From: Trichobilharzia szidati
Lineage: Eukaryota; Platyhelminthes; Trematoda; Strigeidida; Schistosomatidae
Assembly: GCA_944472155.2 (NCBI GenBank)
Contig: OX235273.1
Span: 83,570,793 to 83,634,792, forward strand
Direction: 5' to 3'
Length of the DNA stretch: 64,000 nucleotides
The translations under genes were made by a program, and so were the position numbers. Below the pieces are notes generated by a model. That model saw nothing but the letters and a program-made list of their open reading frames with translations. It did not search any database and had not been told where the DNA came from. Shown piece after piece: positions 45,131 to 57,269 of the stretch (its first letter is position 1; every line of letters begins with the position of its first letter).

Positions 45131-48100
45131 TCAGCCATCGTTCACATCAGCTAACCATATCGCCTTCTCAGCAAAATCGAATACAGTGTAGAACTTCCTC
45201 ATAAATACATAGCCAAGAAACCAAGCTCCAGGGGGGACTGCATCGCTACTAGCGAATGGTGATGTACACTCTGTCTTTAACCAGTTGACTTCCTGAAAGC
45301 GAAAATGAAACGAATTTTATAAATCTCATGGATTCAAAATCTCGAAAATGAAAATTAGAACAACCATGGGAAATGAGGAAATTCACCAAATTTCCGGCTA
45401 AATTTGTCTGTTTAGAAGCTGAAACCAATATTTCGCATAGAATTGATGATTATTTCTGTGTAGAATGAATGATAATCGTGGAGCTGGATGACACTTGCCG
45501 ATGTAAGAGAGGAAGAAATGAAACTAAGGAACAGTATTCCGCAAAACTGAAGAAGAGACAGGGAGATAAATTCAGTGAAATTCTCTGAAGTCTTCTGTTG
45601 ACAGCATTTCGAGAACTTTCTTTGCCATTTATTTCACCTCACCTGCACTTGCTCACCAAATCGGCAAAGACAAGTTGTAGGTTTTGGTGACTTCAGTGTC
45701 AATTCACCAGCTTCATGTCTCCTATGGAGTCAACTACGTGGACTGTACTAACAGGACACTGTGTAAGTAGGCCGATGAACACTTACCAGCATGGTAGTCT
45801 AAGGAATGAGGTAGTACAGGACAGACAACGACTCAATTCTGGAGCACGATGTTATTTCTTGGCACGTTGCATCAGAACAGAGTTACTTCAAAGGGATATG
45901 TGAAATAGGACCAGGCAGTTCGACTGGATTTCGCCTACATTTCATGTAACCAAGGCTTCTGGAATCCACTAGGAAAAACCGGGACTTTGTATTCAAACAC
46001 CTTTTTATCCAGCCTCCTTTACTAAAGTGTCTTTAGTGACAATTTTGTTGTGTAAAGAACTTTATGCAGTATTTGCACATTTTTTAATATTTTTTGTAAC
46101 TCACTTTCAATGCACCGATCTCTGGCTCTTATATGTCATTTCCAAGTAACTACTAATCATTACATAAGTAATTGGCAATCAACCCTCTCGATTATTCATA
46201 ATTTTTCGCACATTGTTGTGTCGATGGATCTCACCTTTGTTGTCAGATAGCACTGTATATATAAACCCTAAATAACTGTTCAAACTCGAAGTCAGGTTAC
46301 GAAAAGAGATCTCTTTCCTTACTTAGGCCATTTCAAAAATGATGAAATTCACCTGTATTTGAAAATGTATTGCCATTTCTCAAATGCAAACCAGTGGCAT
46401 TGATGAGGAAATTCCCATCGAGGTGTCGATCACAAGAAAATCACAATGTTCAACCGAATTCGCATACTTACCTTAAGCACATAGTTCTTCGCCTCAAGTA
46501 CATAGCTCCTCTTCTTGAAGACAAACTCAATAGGAGGGAGCAGGTTAATATCATTACAGTTTAATCCATACTCATCATCCCCGACCGGCTCTGCCCCAAG
46601 TCTAGAATTAATCGTTTTCACCGTTTCATTCGATCCCATTATCAAAGATATGCCAGTAGATATATAAGCAACGCACGTTTCTTTGCAATATTCTACTCCA
46701 TTTATCTTCATGCTGAACAAGGCAAAACAAACACAACTGAAACACTAACCAGTCTATGCAGTGAAGAGTGTATTGATATAAATTAATCCAATCACAAAAC
46801 CGCTCATGCTAATAATCAGACGCAATGGGCATACTTAGTTCTCCTCAGTCATCTCCACACAAATACACAAATCCCTGTCTGTTGATTAACTTTCAGCTCT
46901 CATCAAAATTTCTTGCACCTTCAGCCAGTAACAACATTCACTAAGTCATTCTAATGAATTCGTTCACTGGAATACTCGTGAACACATACAAACCATGCTG
47001 AAATTACGCACACCATGAAAGTTTCCACTTGAGATTGCTCAAGGCAACTTCACTACACACTATCACCATTTCAAATGGCATTCGTTTCCAGATAAACCAC
47101 TCAGGTTGTCAACAGATTAAAATCGAATAGATGACACTTTCTTCCATTACTCAGTGAAAGTTGGCCAGTAAGTAGTCACGCCAGCATCTGTGTGTTTATC
47201 ACACGTAAAAATGGATAGTTAACATATGTGATGTTGTTTGGTAGAAAAGGAATCGGTTTTCATGTGTCGAGGTGATGGCGGTCAAATGACCAGCAATTGA
47301 AATTAAGGATGCAGAATAACTGTCCACTAATTTGTCATCTGGAATTATCAAGTCATATCTGATCCAATAGACTTTTACTTGAGTGTACGACTTTTATTAC
47401 TGGAAAAAGTGGGAATTGTTGCGTGTATTAAATATACTTTGATTAGAAGATATAACTGTGACAACCACTCCACATTTTTTGTGACCTTAGTGTTCATGTG
47501 GAAAATTGATATCCTTTCGACAACGCAAATGGAAGACGTAGTTTATCTGAAAAATGTAATGTATGTGCGCAACACATTTCCGACATTCTGATCACACACG
47601 TACTTGTCATACACAGTGTTTATAGAAGGCAAGAAGGCACGAATAATTACAATACAGGTCAGATTGTGTACAGAACAAGGTTACAAATAGTGGGTAGGGA
47701 GACGCAAAGATATGGGTAAGAAAGAGAAAAAGAGAAAAAACAAAGCAAAGAAGGGATTGAAAATATTATGAAGTAAATTGGTCCTTGGTTCTTTTTATGG
47801 CTGGTTGGGCCACGCACTTAAATTCGTTGGAGCCTTAGCCATAAAAAGATTTAAACCTGTCTTATGTGTCCAAAAGTTATTTGTTATTACCTTAAGCCTG
47901 CCTTGGTAATCCAATTTAGAACCAAGGATCGATTTACTTCATAATATTTTCAATCACTTCTTTGCTTTGTTTTTCTCTTTTTCTCTTTCTTACCCACATC
48001 TTTGCATCTCCCTACACACTATTTGTGACATTAACCTGTACACAATCTGACCTGTATTGTAATTATTCGTGCCTTCTTGCCTTCTATAAACACTGTGTAT

Positions 48101-50346
48101 GACAAGTACGTGTGTGATCAGAATGTCGGAAATGTGTTGCGCCAATACATTACACGTTTGAGATAAACCACGTCTTCTTATTGCGTTGTCGAAATTCATG
48201 AAAGGAAATAATTAATTTAAATAATATCTTTGCCCATGAAATCATGCAAGCATCAATTGACTACCTTTTGAGTGTAACAGTCCAACTGTCTTTATAAATG
48301 ACAGGCAAGTTTTCGAAATCTCCAATAAAATATTCAGGATTGACACCACCAATCACCATCTCTCCACCAGCAAGACCGTTTTCCCTACAAAATATCAGAC
48401 ACGAATTTGAGGAATTACTAAAACGGCTAGCAACGTGTTCAACTTCGTGTTTCCGCAAATAGGTGAATAGCAATCAGAATAAACGTTATTTATGAATTTG
48501 AATGAAATCACAGAATTTAATGATTGTCTCCAACACTTCATATTCCAAGGGTACTGAAGCTGTAAATGAAAGTTCAGCTGAAGACTCTGTCTGTCATAAC
48601 TATCTAAAAGACAATGTAAGTGAATTACCAGCCAAGTACTTTAGTTGATGTGTACCTTCGGTCACACATTTCATTTCTTTAAATTCAGTCCAAAATTTGT
48701 AGGCAGAAAGTGTTTGTTAATAATGAAATCTTATGATTGTCTCAAACCATTTCCTTTCTGATGTATTCCACTTAAATATTATGGGGGAGATTTATGTTAA
48801 GCATATATTTAAAGCCACTTAAACTTAATTAAGTTTCAGTGAATCTGTATTCAAAATAAGTAAATATTGAGTCAGAAATCATTGGAAAACGTAATAGTAA
48901 ACCACTGGAATATCAGTCATATACGGCAATAGTATTATTGTTGCATCGTAAACAAGAACCCACCGGCTCAGATAGAAAGAAATTACTGGATCTATATCCT
49001 TGAATTGAGAAAGTAGATTCGGGAAGAATGGAGTGTTCCCATATATCGACGCATTTCCTATTTGCAAACCAATGATTCCATCACATTCGTTAACAGAGAA
49101 GACTAGGGAAAACACATTTGTTACTTCAGCAAACGCCTGATTACGAATAATTAAGGAGTTTAGCTAAAACCGTTGTCGCTTCAAGTTATAAAAGCACAAT
49201 ACCTGCATTGTATCCATACTCCAAAATCCAGAGTAACCGCCAATCAGGTAATAAATATGAAATTCAGTACCATTTGGCTTGTAGGTAGATGATTTCGAAC
49301 TGTCGTAAAATCGAATGAACCAACACGGAATGTCAAGAAACCAACATTTTCTTGAGGGGAACCAGCTGTCGGCTGATCCTGTGTCGAACATTACACGAAA
49401 CGTTTGTGGTGGCGTTCCCACTTGTATTTCTCCATAGTATTCAAACTTAAAAAGATATAATAAACATAAGATTCTGAAAACCTGAATGTTTCTGATACCG
49501 GGATGAAGTGGTGTACATCAAAAGATAATATCACACAATTTTGTAAGGCTTCGACAAACCCCTTTTGCATTTGGTAGATATGTTCTTCTCTGAAATGATA
49601 TTTATTTAAAAACCACCTAAATTTTGATTTAACTAGAAATACGACTTGGGACACTTTATAGGTGCTAGCGGCTTAGTGAAGTGTGATAAGTGTTCATAAT
49701 TTAAACACTGTGGGAGAGTCGAAGTCTATCATAGAATACTTTTATTTTGCTATCCAAGGGACATAGTGCTATTTATTTACTTATGATACATAGAACACAA
49801 TAGTTTTCTTCCACTATTAATACTCTTACTTCAGTTTGTTTCGTTAACCATCTCGTTCACACCTGAACTCGCCAAATCCATTTAGCATATTACTGAGTTA
49901 TTTTCTAGTCCTGCGTTATTTTGTTTCTAAGCCTCTTGTGATCTGTATTCACACCTTCTAACTTCCTTATAAAGTTTAAAATTATTGTGTCCTTTACACT
50001 TTTTGGCTGAATTGAATGATAGTTGTAGCCGTGTGAACTTCTGTACAAAACGTGTTGTACAGTTTATGTAGATTAAATCTCCGAATGGATATCTTTGTAA
50101 AGCTTCTTGCTCATTTCTCAATAAATTTATAACTGAAGATCAACTTACATCATGAAAGTTATACAGTTGTTGTGATTCTGGTGTTTCTCCTCCACTCCAT
50201 AATTTCATCCAGCTTCGCTGTATTCCCCTCAAGGACTTCCAATACGGATTTAGAATTGACTTAATTCCAGACACCGGATGCAAAGGAATCTTGATAATCT
50301 CAGAATTCACATGATACAGACAGATGAGAAGTATGATCAGATTCAT
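45131..50346 (-). CDS. Cathepsin D-like aspartic protease homologue lacking the second catalytic Asp (gene B)
   Basis: Minus-strand exons 50149-50346, 49203-49445, 48964-49163, 48265-48384, 46472-46736 and 45131-45292 splice in frame (GT-AG; exon 3 donor GTGGGT) into 395 residues, exon for exon the same length as gene A. Signal peptide, propeptide, DTGSADSW (Asp87), flap Tyr132 and the CWFLDIPCW loop are kept. The second motif reads ISTGISLI: residue 280 is Ser instead of Asp and 283 is Ile instead of Thr. Near the C-terminus WVLGDVF has become WFLGYVF. An A1 protease needs both Asp, so catalysis should be lost, yet there is no stop, frameshift or broken splice site in about 1.2 kb of coding sequence. 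It could be a kept pseudoenzyme (binding, decoy or inhibitor role, inferred) or a very young pseudogene. Intron 4 carries a foldback insertion. Confidence 0.88.
47515..48194. mobile_element. Foldback (MITE-like) element B in intron 4 of gene B
   Basis: About 250-nt inverted arms (47515-47775 and 47935-48194) with ends TTTCGACAACGCAA followed by AAGACGT-GTTTATCT. The arms read through one another with few mismatches, including AAGAAAGAGAAAAAGAGAAA. The central part holds shorter inverted words. Intron 4 of gene A is collinear on both sides of this block but lacks it, so it inserted after the genes split. No coding capacity. Confidence 0.85.
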
Positions 50347-50480
50347 TGCAATGAATACTCAAAGGAGAAGCGGAAATGCTGACAGTGTCTTTCTGCTTAT
50401 ATACACACTGTTATATTGACATGCTCGTCAGGACGGAATTTCTGATTGGTGATCATCTAGATTTAGTCTGTTGTCGGTGT
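50347..50480 (-). promoter_or_regulatory. Proximal promoter of gene B
   Basis: On the minus strand: CCAATCAGAAATTCC near 50435-50450, GAGCATGTCAATAT, TATATAAG near 50396-50403 and CAGAAAGACA about 35 nt before the ATG. Same order as in gene A and locus C. Confidence 0.6.
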
Positions 50481-53480
50481 GTTATTTCGTGATGTGTGAA
50501 AATCATGACACGTGTGAAATTAATTCATGTATAGTGTTAATTCTGTATTCTGTAAATTCTGATTCAATCCTGGATACAACATAAATGTGTATGTGTGACT
50601 GAGTTTTCATAGCCATAAGCATGCTTCATTCAAGATGTGTCTAAATATGTTTAATTTGTTTAGTTGAGAAGTTCTGTTTTGATATTATGCATAAGGAACA
50701 TTCGAATTGGAAATTATTTTCGGTGACTTCTATCTCAGGCTGCTCGGTTTCACATCTTTAATTGGTTTAGTGCGGACGACGGTGAAGTCGGATATGTAAA
50801 CATATAAGTAGGGAGATTGTATTATTCTACCTAATCTCCCCCTCTCAAAATCACATGTATGTAACCATTGAAACAGTGCCATTGCCTTATGAAATGAAGA
50901 AGGCATTAATGCTGTATCTCAGGTCACAGAAAATCAGCTGAAGACACAATAGACATGTATCTCTTAATTGATGTGCAGATTCAATGTTTCATATGATTAA
51001 CACTATTCTACATATGAACTATACTTTTGTCCATTTCAGTAATAATACATATTCTCATACACTATCATTCATGTGTGCTGGAAAGGAGCCTTAACCAATA
51101 ATAAAGTCAAACCTTTGAGATGAACATAAGAAAGCCACTAGATTAGATATCCACAGGACGTGCATATTTAATGTCTTGAATTGAATTATTTGTGTATACT
51201 CTTGCTTGATAACCTACTTCACAAGAACGAAATTCTGATTTGAAATCTTGGAATAAAATTTCAATTACATTCAATGAAATCTGATTACTTCTTGAATGCA
51301 AATAAATAGATGAAATTATGCAGACGTAGTTTGTCGTATTTTAAAAAAGACATTGCTGTTACAGGGAGTAATGAGAATGCACGTGACGAAGTTCATGTTT
51401 TCTTTAATCAGTACTCAAGTTACGCATTCTGAAACTAACTTTATTATCGCAAGTACAAATTTGAGTCAAATAATATTATCCCAAAAAAAGGAAATCTCTT
51501 CATGAAAATGGCTTCTAGATTGGTTGCTTTATCCTACATTTTGAATTCGACTGGCTGTCTAGGTGCCTAGTTAGTGAGTTTATGCAAAGTGAATATCCAA
51601 ACTGTTATTATGAATATGCGGAATTCCCTTTTGATAACCATACTTATCTTGGTAATTTTTTAGGCATTTGTAAAGCTGGTGAATCTCACGGATGTATGAA
51701 CTCAAGAAAGCTGTGTTTTTTCACAGTAGATATGGAGATGGACAAAAACACTGGAGCTATATAAGTAGTCTCATTGTGCAAAGAAATTTCAGCTTTAGGA
51801 CTACTTAACTATTAACAGATTATGAGTCTGAGAAAGATTACCTAATTTTCGTTTTGCTGTTCTAGATTGAAACATGATTTCCGAGACTCTGAGTTCATAT
51901 TTCTCTTCCTTTCACGGTCACTTAAATGCGTTAATTTTATTCAAATTCTCGTGTTAAAGGTTCTGCCGTGCAGCAGACGAAACATGCAATAAGTTATGGT
52001 AAACACTTTGCTACCACTCAGTGATATGTTACGGACCCTAAATGGGGGTGAACAATAAACTTCGTTATATCATCGGAGTATTCAGGTCACATTTATGCTA
52101 GCAGATCCTACTATATGGGCGTAGAGCTATTCCACCATATTTCGAGTTTTGTGTTTGGGCTATCTAAATTGATTGGTGAGTATTCTATGTTAGAAGATAC
52201 AAAGTTCCGACGATTTCCATAAGATTCAAACAATAATTATGATGGCATCAAAGGAACCGCGCTAAAAGAGAATCGAACATTCGAGATGATAGGTGTAGGT
52301 GTGCATCACCATGGTTCGAGTTTTGCGTGTGATTGGACTCAGACACTCAACGACGGGTCAGCTTCAGGTGACCGATTGCAGTAATCAATCTTAAGTGTGC
52401 AAGTAATCTGTCTTCAGTAAAACATCATTTTTTCGAGTGACTATACTATTCATCACTGCAAAGAGTAAACTATGACAACGTCAGTTCAAAGTTAATTCGA
52501 GAGTGTTGTATATAGTCGTCATCCAAGTATAATTTGCTTTCATGCTTGCATATTTCGATAAACCTGAGTGCTGAACATGTAATGTCGTTTGATGTGTCTT
52601 GTGAAATAAAACGTAGCATGAAAACTATGACAATCACAGTGTGAATGATTGTATTCCGAAAAGTTCAATATATTCACCGATAAATGTTAGTGTGTTCAGC
52701 ATTCCATAATTCACACAGTGCTTCAATCATCTGATTCGGTAGATATGTCACAGTAGGTATCTTTTATTATCTGATCCCATTGAGCATTATTCCTTTCGAT
52801 TTCTTACAGAGCAGTGATAATAAATGAACTGTGATCAGAATCTATTTCTTTCTGTGACGCTGTGCAGTGTGGAGGGGTGTGACTTGCTGAGGATATTGTA
52901 ACTCGTTTGTCAGGGAGAGACAGGAATGAACAAGAATTATAATTAATTAGGTGCGAACATTTATCATTCAATTGAGACGAGAAATGAACTCTGTATAATT
53001 ATGTGACCTACAAGTACATCTGAGTAAACAAAACGTGTTTTGAAACATCTTTTACTTTTATGAAACAAATGAACGATAACGTGGTAAGACGAAGTGATAT
53101 ATAGCCAATTAAGCCACATAAGATTAAATAATATACGCATTTTCTGGAGAAAGACAAACTGAAGATCGAAAATGATTACTGAACACAGTTTTTGCCCTGT
53201 TATTGTCACCATAGCAATTGGGCTATTTTCTTCGTCAGTGGATTTCGCTCTTCTCCAATGAATCCATTGTTTGATTATTAATTTCCTGTTTTTGTGCAGC
53301 TTTTTATATGAATTTATACCTGCGAATTTGTCTACACATCACCGTCTAGCTTAGTGGTGTGCTAGTATTTTATCCAGTCTTCCACCCGGAATTCGACGGA
53401 GTTTAGAGCTGACGGGTAGGTACTTTACTGCAGGAACCGTATCTTATCGCAAACGAAGCTTCCTAGCACAAGAGAAATAT
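50480..53480. other. No gene recognised
   Basis: The only frame that stands out is 51582-51764 (+), 60 codons, Cys- and aromatic-rich (YPNCYYEYAEF, GICKAGESHGCMNSRKLC). It has no recognised homology and no clear splice context, and may be chance. Confidence 0.3.
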
Positions 53481-53639
53481 AATAGCTAAATTGTTCTTTG
53501 CCAAACTCTCAGAGATAGAATGATGCGTGCTGTTGAAAAGCTTCGGGAATTCAGTCTGTCAAACTCTCTTCTCTTGATCAAAGCAAAATGTGTTATTGTG
53601 TTGTGGAATTCCCTTGCAATGTACAATATGCGGAATGGT

Positions 53640-54110
53640 GACCTGAATAAATGAGTGAGGTAGAACTCCAGGAAATGAAAAAGACTACACTAAGACACAC
53701 TGGAAACTCAAGCAGAATAGACCGCAGGTAAAACAGATCTCAGAACAGTATATCACATAACCAGGTCTCTATTCGGGAAGAGGTTTCCACTGATGAGACC
53801 ATTAAAACTGGTACAGGGAACATAAATACCAAAGAGGAGAGACAAAGCAAACAGTAGGCTGATCACTTCAAAGAACTTTTGATTCGATCGTCAACAGCAA
53901 CTCAAGCATAAATACCCTCAGCAACAGGCACAGAACTGCCAGTGGATATCAATCCTCCAAAAAAGGAGGAGCCCTAAACTGAACCAATCTACTGAATTCT
54001 GGAAAGACAGCAGGACCCTACGGAATTCCTCCGGAAACGTCGAAAATGGACCAAGAAATCGCAGTAGATATGCTCTCTGATAGGATCCCACATAAAGTAG
54101 TATATCATCA
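53640..54110 (+). pseudogene. RTE-like LINE relic, linker and start of reverse transcriptase
   Basis: Plus-strand fragments ADHFKELLIR (after QW-like context), ATGTELPVDINPP and GKTAGPYGIPPE-SKMDQEI correspond to the WAEHFEELLNR, inter-domain and NGKAAGPDNIPAE-LK-D segments of RTE-type LINEs. The conserved GPD is GPY, and several frameshifts are present. Confidence 0.6.
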
Positions 54111-54119
54111 TCTCTCACG

Positions 54120-55420
54120 CATGTTGTGATGAATTATACGACCAACCATTCCTCACGCATGTTGTGATTTACTATGCGATCAATCATTTCTCAAGGCCTG
54201 CTTTATTGTTGTACAGAAAATGTATAAATGCCATGTGTTGTTTTCCCAGTTGTTGTCGTCGTTGTTGTTGTGATTACAATATACAGTCACAGGCCAGCCT
54301 TTGTCTTTTGATATTTGCGTGGCTCAGTGAATCGGAAGTCACCACAGTTAGATAGGCATATTAGGCAGGCGCAGACAGAACAAAGTGACTACAGTTCTCA
54401 TTTAGTTCAGTATCAGTTGTAACACTCTTACCACTATTGCAAAAGGTTTATAAAGGAGAAGGGTACCTAGTGATTGGAAGAAACAATTAGACATAGTCTT
54501 ACTATTATTATTATGATCCCCTCACTTGTGTTACTCATAAGACATTTATATTTGGTATTCGAAACCGATTATTAGAACAAATATTAAACTGTTACTCACA
54601 TACCAAACAAATTTGCTCATTCAGCAGTGATGTCAACCAGATACGGTTATTTCGGTTAAGAATAATAGAAGTAATAATGAGTGCAAACTTTATCAGCAAT
54701 AGTTGTGGTAATGATAGTAGTAATATATCGATCATACTAGATGCTTGTCTAAATGAAAAAATACAGGTAGATAAGTGTATAAATTTCTACCAATTTTCCT
54801 TATCCTTAGGAAAGTGATATCCTTGAATAAAATAATATTGAATTGAAACTCATCAGAATATTACTAACATTGAATTTTCGTTAGCTATTAAGCATTTAAG
54901 ACTGTCACATGTGACCATCACTAGTAATGTCAAGATAAGATGTACGTGTACAGCAGGTACAGTTCAGCCATAGAAAGGTTACCAACGACCGAAGAGAATG
55001 TTTATTTATTATATGAGATAAATTTCAACGGAAACGAGTAATTAGGATTCTGAAGTATCGAAATGGTAAACAAATATTAAATTGAAGAAGTTGTTAGCAA
55101 TAAGCAGTGTTAAGTCCAACACAAAAAAGACCAGTAAATGAGAATAGTTAGGAAAGCAATTAACAATTGCCATTGTGAAAATTTGAGTTACGAATTAGAT
55201 CAATCATTTTGCGCCGTCCTATCTACCAACGTTTTCATAAGCAGCTAGAAAGTGGATAGTTATAAAACTACTTCGAATAATCCCAGTGTACTAAGAAAAC
55301 GAAATGAAGATTTCTCTGGGGTGAATTTTTAAAATGACTCAATCTGATTCAATACTCAAATTATTACAGATAATTCTGCAACATTTATGGTCTGCATATT
55401 TTGAAAATGATTAATTAATT
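54120..55420. other. No gene recognised
   Basis: AT-rich, short frames only; nothing recognised apart from a GTTGTTGT run near 54255. Confidence 0.4.
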
Positions 55421-55424
55421 AGTT

Positions 55425-55600
55425 AATTTTTATTCTGAAACCACACAGTATTTTTGAAACAAGTATGGAATTTTCAGCATGTGATATTTGTAGTCCAAAT
55501 TTTGTAGGCCGACCATTGTTATCAGGTGTGCGTCGGCAGAGGATCGAACCCTGTGCATGGTCGGCAAGAATCCTAGCCACTGTGCCACCGACGCCCAGGG
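55425..55600 (-). mobile_element. tRNA-derived SINE, copy 2
   Basis: The minus strand carries GGCGTCGGTGGCACAGTGG (box A), GGGTTCGATCCTC (box B), ATGGTCGGCC, ATGCTGAAAATTCCATAC and CTGTGTGG, in the same order as copy 1 at 31340-31530. Confidence 0.85.
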
Positions 55601-55609
55601 ATCCTCGAA

Positions 55610-56690
55610 GGAAAAAGTAAAATGTGATATTTGAGATACCAGTTTGATTTTTAGAATGACAATTCTGCGCTGGTTGGCAAACAATGTGGGAACATACTAC
55701 AGAAACGCTCACTTATTCTGACGACAATGGCAATTTTCTTCACTGTGTGACTGATTTTAGTGTCAACATGAAACATCTCTTTTAATGTTATGTGGCTCAC
55801 TCACTGTCTATCCTAATTAAGTACCACTGTTGTACTCTTACGATGTGTTCAATGTATTCAATACAAAAAACCAAAATTGTTGCCTAATATATTCATATGG
55901 AAGTATCTTCTATGGGAGCTAAATGTAATTACACGTTGATTAATATTTGCAATTACTCACAGAACTACAAGTTACTTTAGAAACAATTTCATTTTCTAGC
56001 TGCCCTTCAAATTCTTTCCATCAACCAGCTACTATTTTACTCGCAAACTTCGAGTATAGTGTGACAGAAGCGGTAACAACAATTAAATAGTTGTATGTGT
56101 ATATCACTGAGGAAGTCACTGCTCGAGATTCTTGATTTAAATATTGAACTTTCTGTGTCTCTGTAATTTTTAATACCCATTCAATCGAAAGTCAGCTGTG
56201 TAAGCGTAAAATTAGCCTTTCGAGTTTTCATAAGGAATGACTAAAAGTGAATGATAACATTTCTGTCACTTCTCAATCAAAGGGAAAACTGTAAGCTTGA
56301 ACTGTTTATATAACTGTTTCCACGAAATTGTAACTGTTCCGCTGCAATTTTTTATTTATCTTCCGACAGATCACATGCATCAGGTTAGCGGGCTAACGCG
56401 GTGAAGTAGAAGCTGAGGATACAAGGTGCAAGAGTAAACAGCTGACTGCTTATACTGTCTTTAGGAAACATCTAAGACTCTAGTGACAGAAATATTCCAT
56501 TATGGATAAGATTTTATTTTGATAAGTCACACAGTGTTGTACAGTAATATTAACTGATGACGTTTCGAGCATAAACTATTGCTCATAATCATATCAAGTT
56601 GATATGATCATGTTTCCGGTTAATAAAAAGACAAAGGATATTTAAGGAAACTCACCTCTATCACTTAACTGGACTATATCGACTTAACCA
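55610..56690. other. No gene recognised
   Basis: No domain-bearing frame and no known repeat identified. Confidence 0.4.
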
Positions 56691-56739
56691 TAGTTGGCAC
56701 GGATGATGATTTCAAAGCTGAACGGGTTTGGAGAAACAA

Positions 56740-57250
56740 GTCAGGAGTCCATTATGCTGACATTGGTGTGGAGATATACTAAACTCGGCACAACGAACAG
56801 CATCTTAATTTTGAGGACAAATGTGAATACTCGTATATGCTTAAGAGACTTCGAGTGTGCGTCAAGACAGGCATTTCAAACAGACTGTATGCAAACTTTC
56901 ATCAGCATATGCCATAGCTGTCTCCTTACTGAAGATCACATGGTTAACCGGAGAGAGTAAGAAACAAGCAACTCTGGATGTTCAGTGAACTGAGCAAGAA
57001 CCTGCTACTCGACAATTATGCAGGGTAGAAATGAGATAGATTGGACACACACACACACATACAGAGGAGACATTTGAGCAACATGCCATGCTAGGTCCAC
57101 GAGTAGAATTTGAATCGGAAAAGTTAGGTTTGACATCCAAGGGTGAAATGAAGTAGACGATGTAAGGAGAAAGCCTAAGCTGCTGGGTTGCTGTGGTGCC
57201 GGTTGAATGTAATGGGGGAGGATCGAATCCAATGAAGATGTACTTCTGAG
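56740..57250 (+). pseudogene. RTE-like LINE relic, C-terminal end
   Basis: WRYTKLGTTNSILILRTNVNTRI followed by TFISICHSCLL mirrors the W-S--LS--TK-RIFNTNVK--LL and FINSCLR stretch of RTE-type LINEs. Further on, IGWTHT-like and GDI words correspond to the W-WIGHTLR region, broken by a short AC microsatellite at 57045-57062. Confidence 0.55.
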
Positions 57251-57269
57251 TCCCCATGTTGTATTAAGA

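Noticed and set aside
46472..46720. A Met start ([12 protein letters not shown]) for a separate protein in exon 5 of gene B
   Set aside because: The first codon is TTG, not ATG, and lies inside an exon that begins at 46736 after a good acceptor; it is an internal Leu.
57045..57062. CRISPR-like or regulatory short repeat
   Set aside because: A plain AC microsatellite inside an RTE relic.
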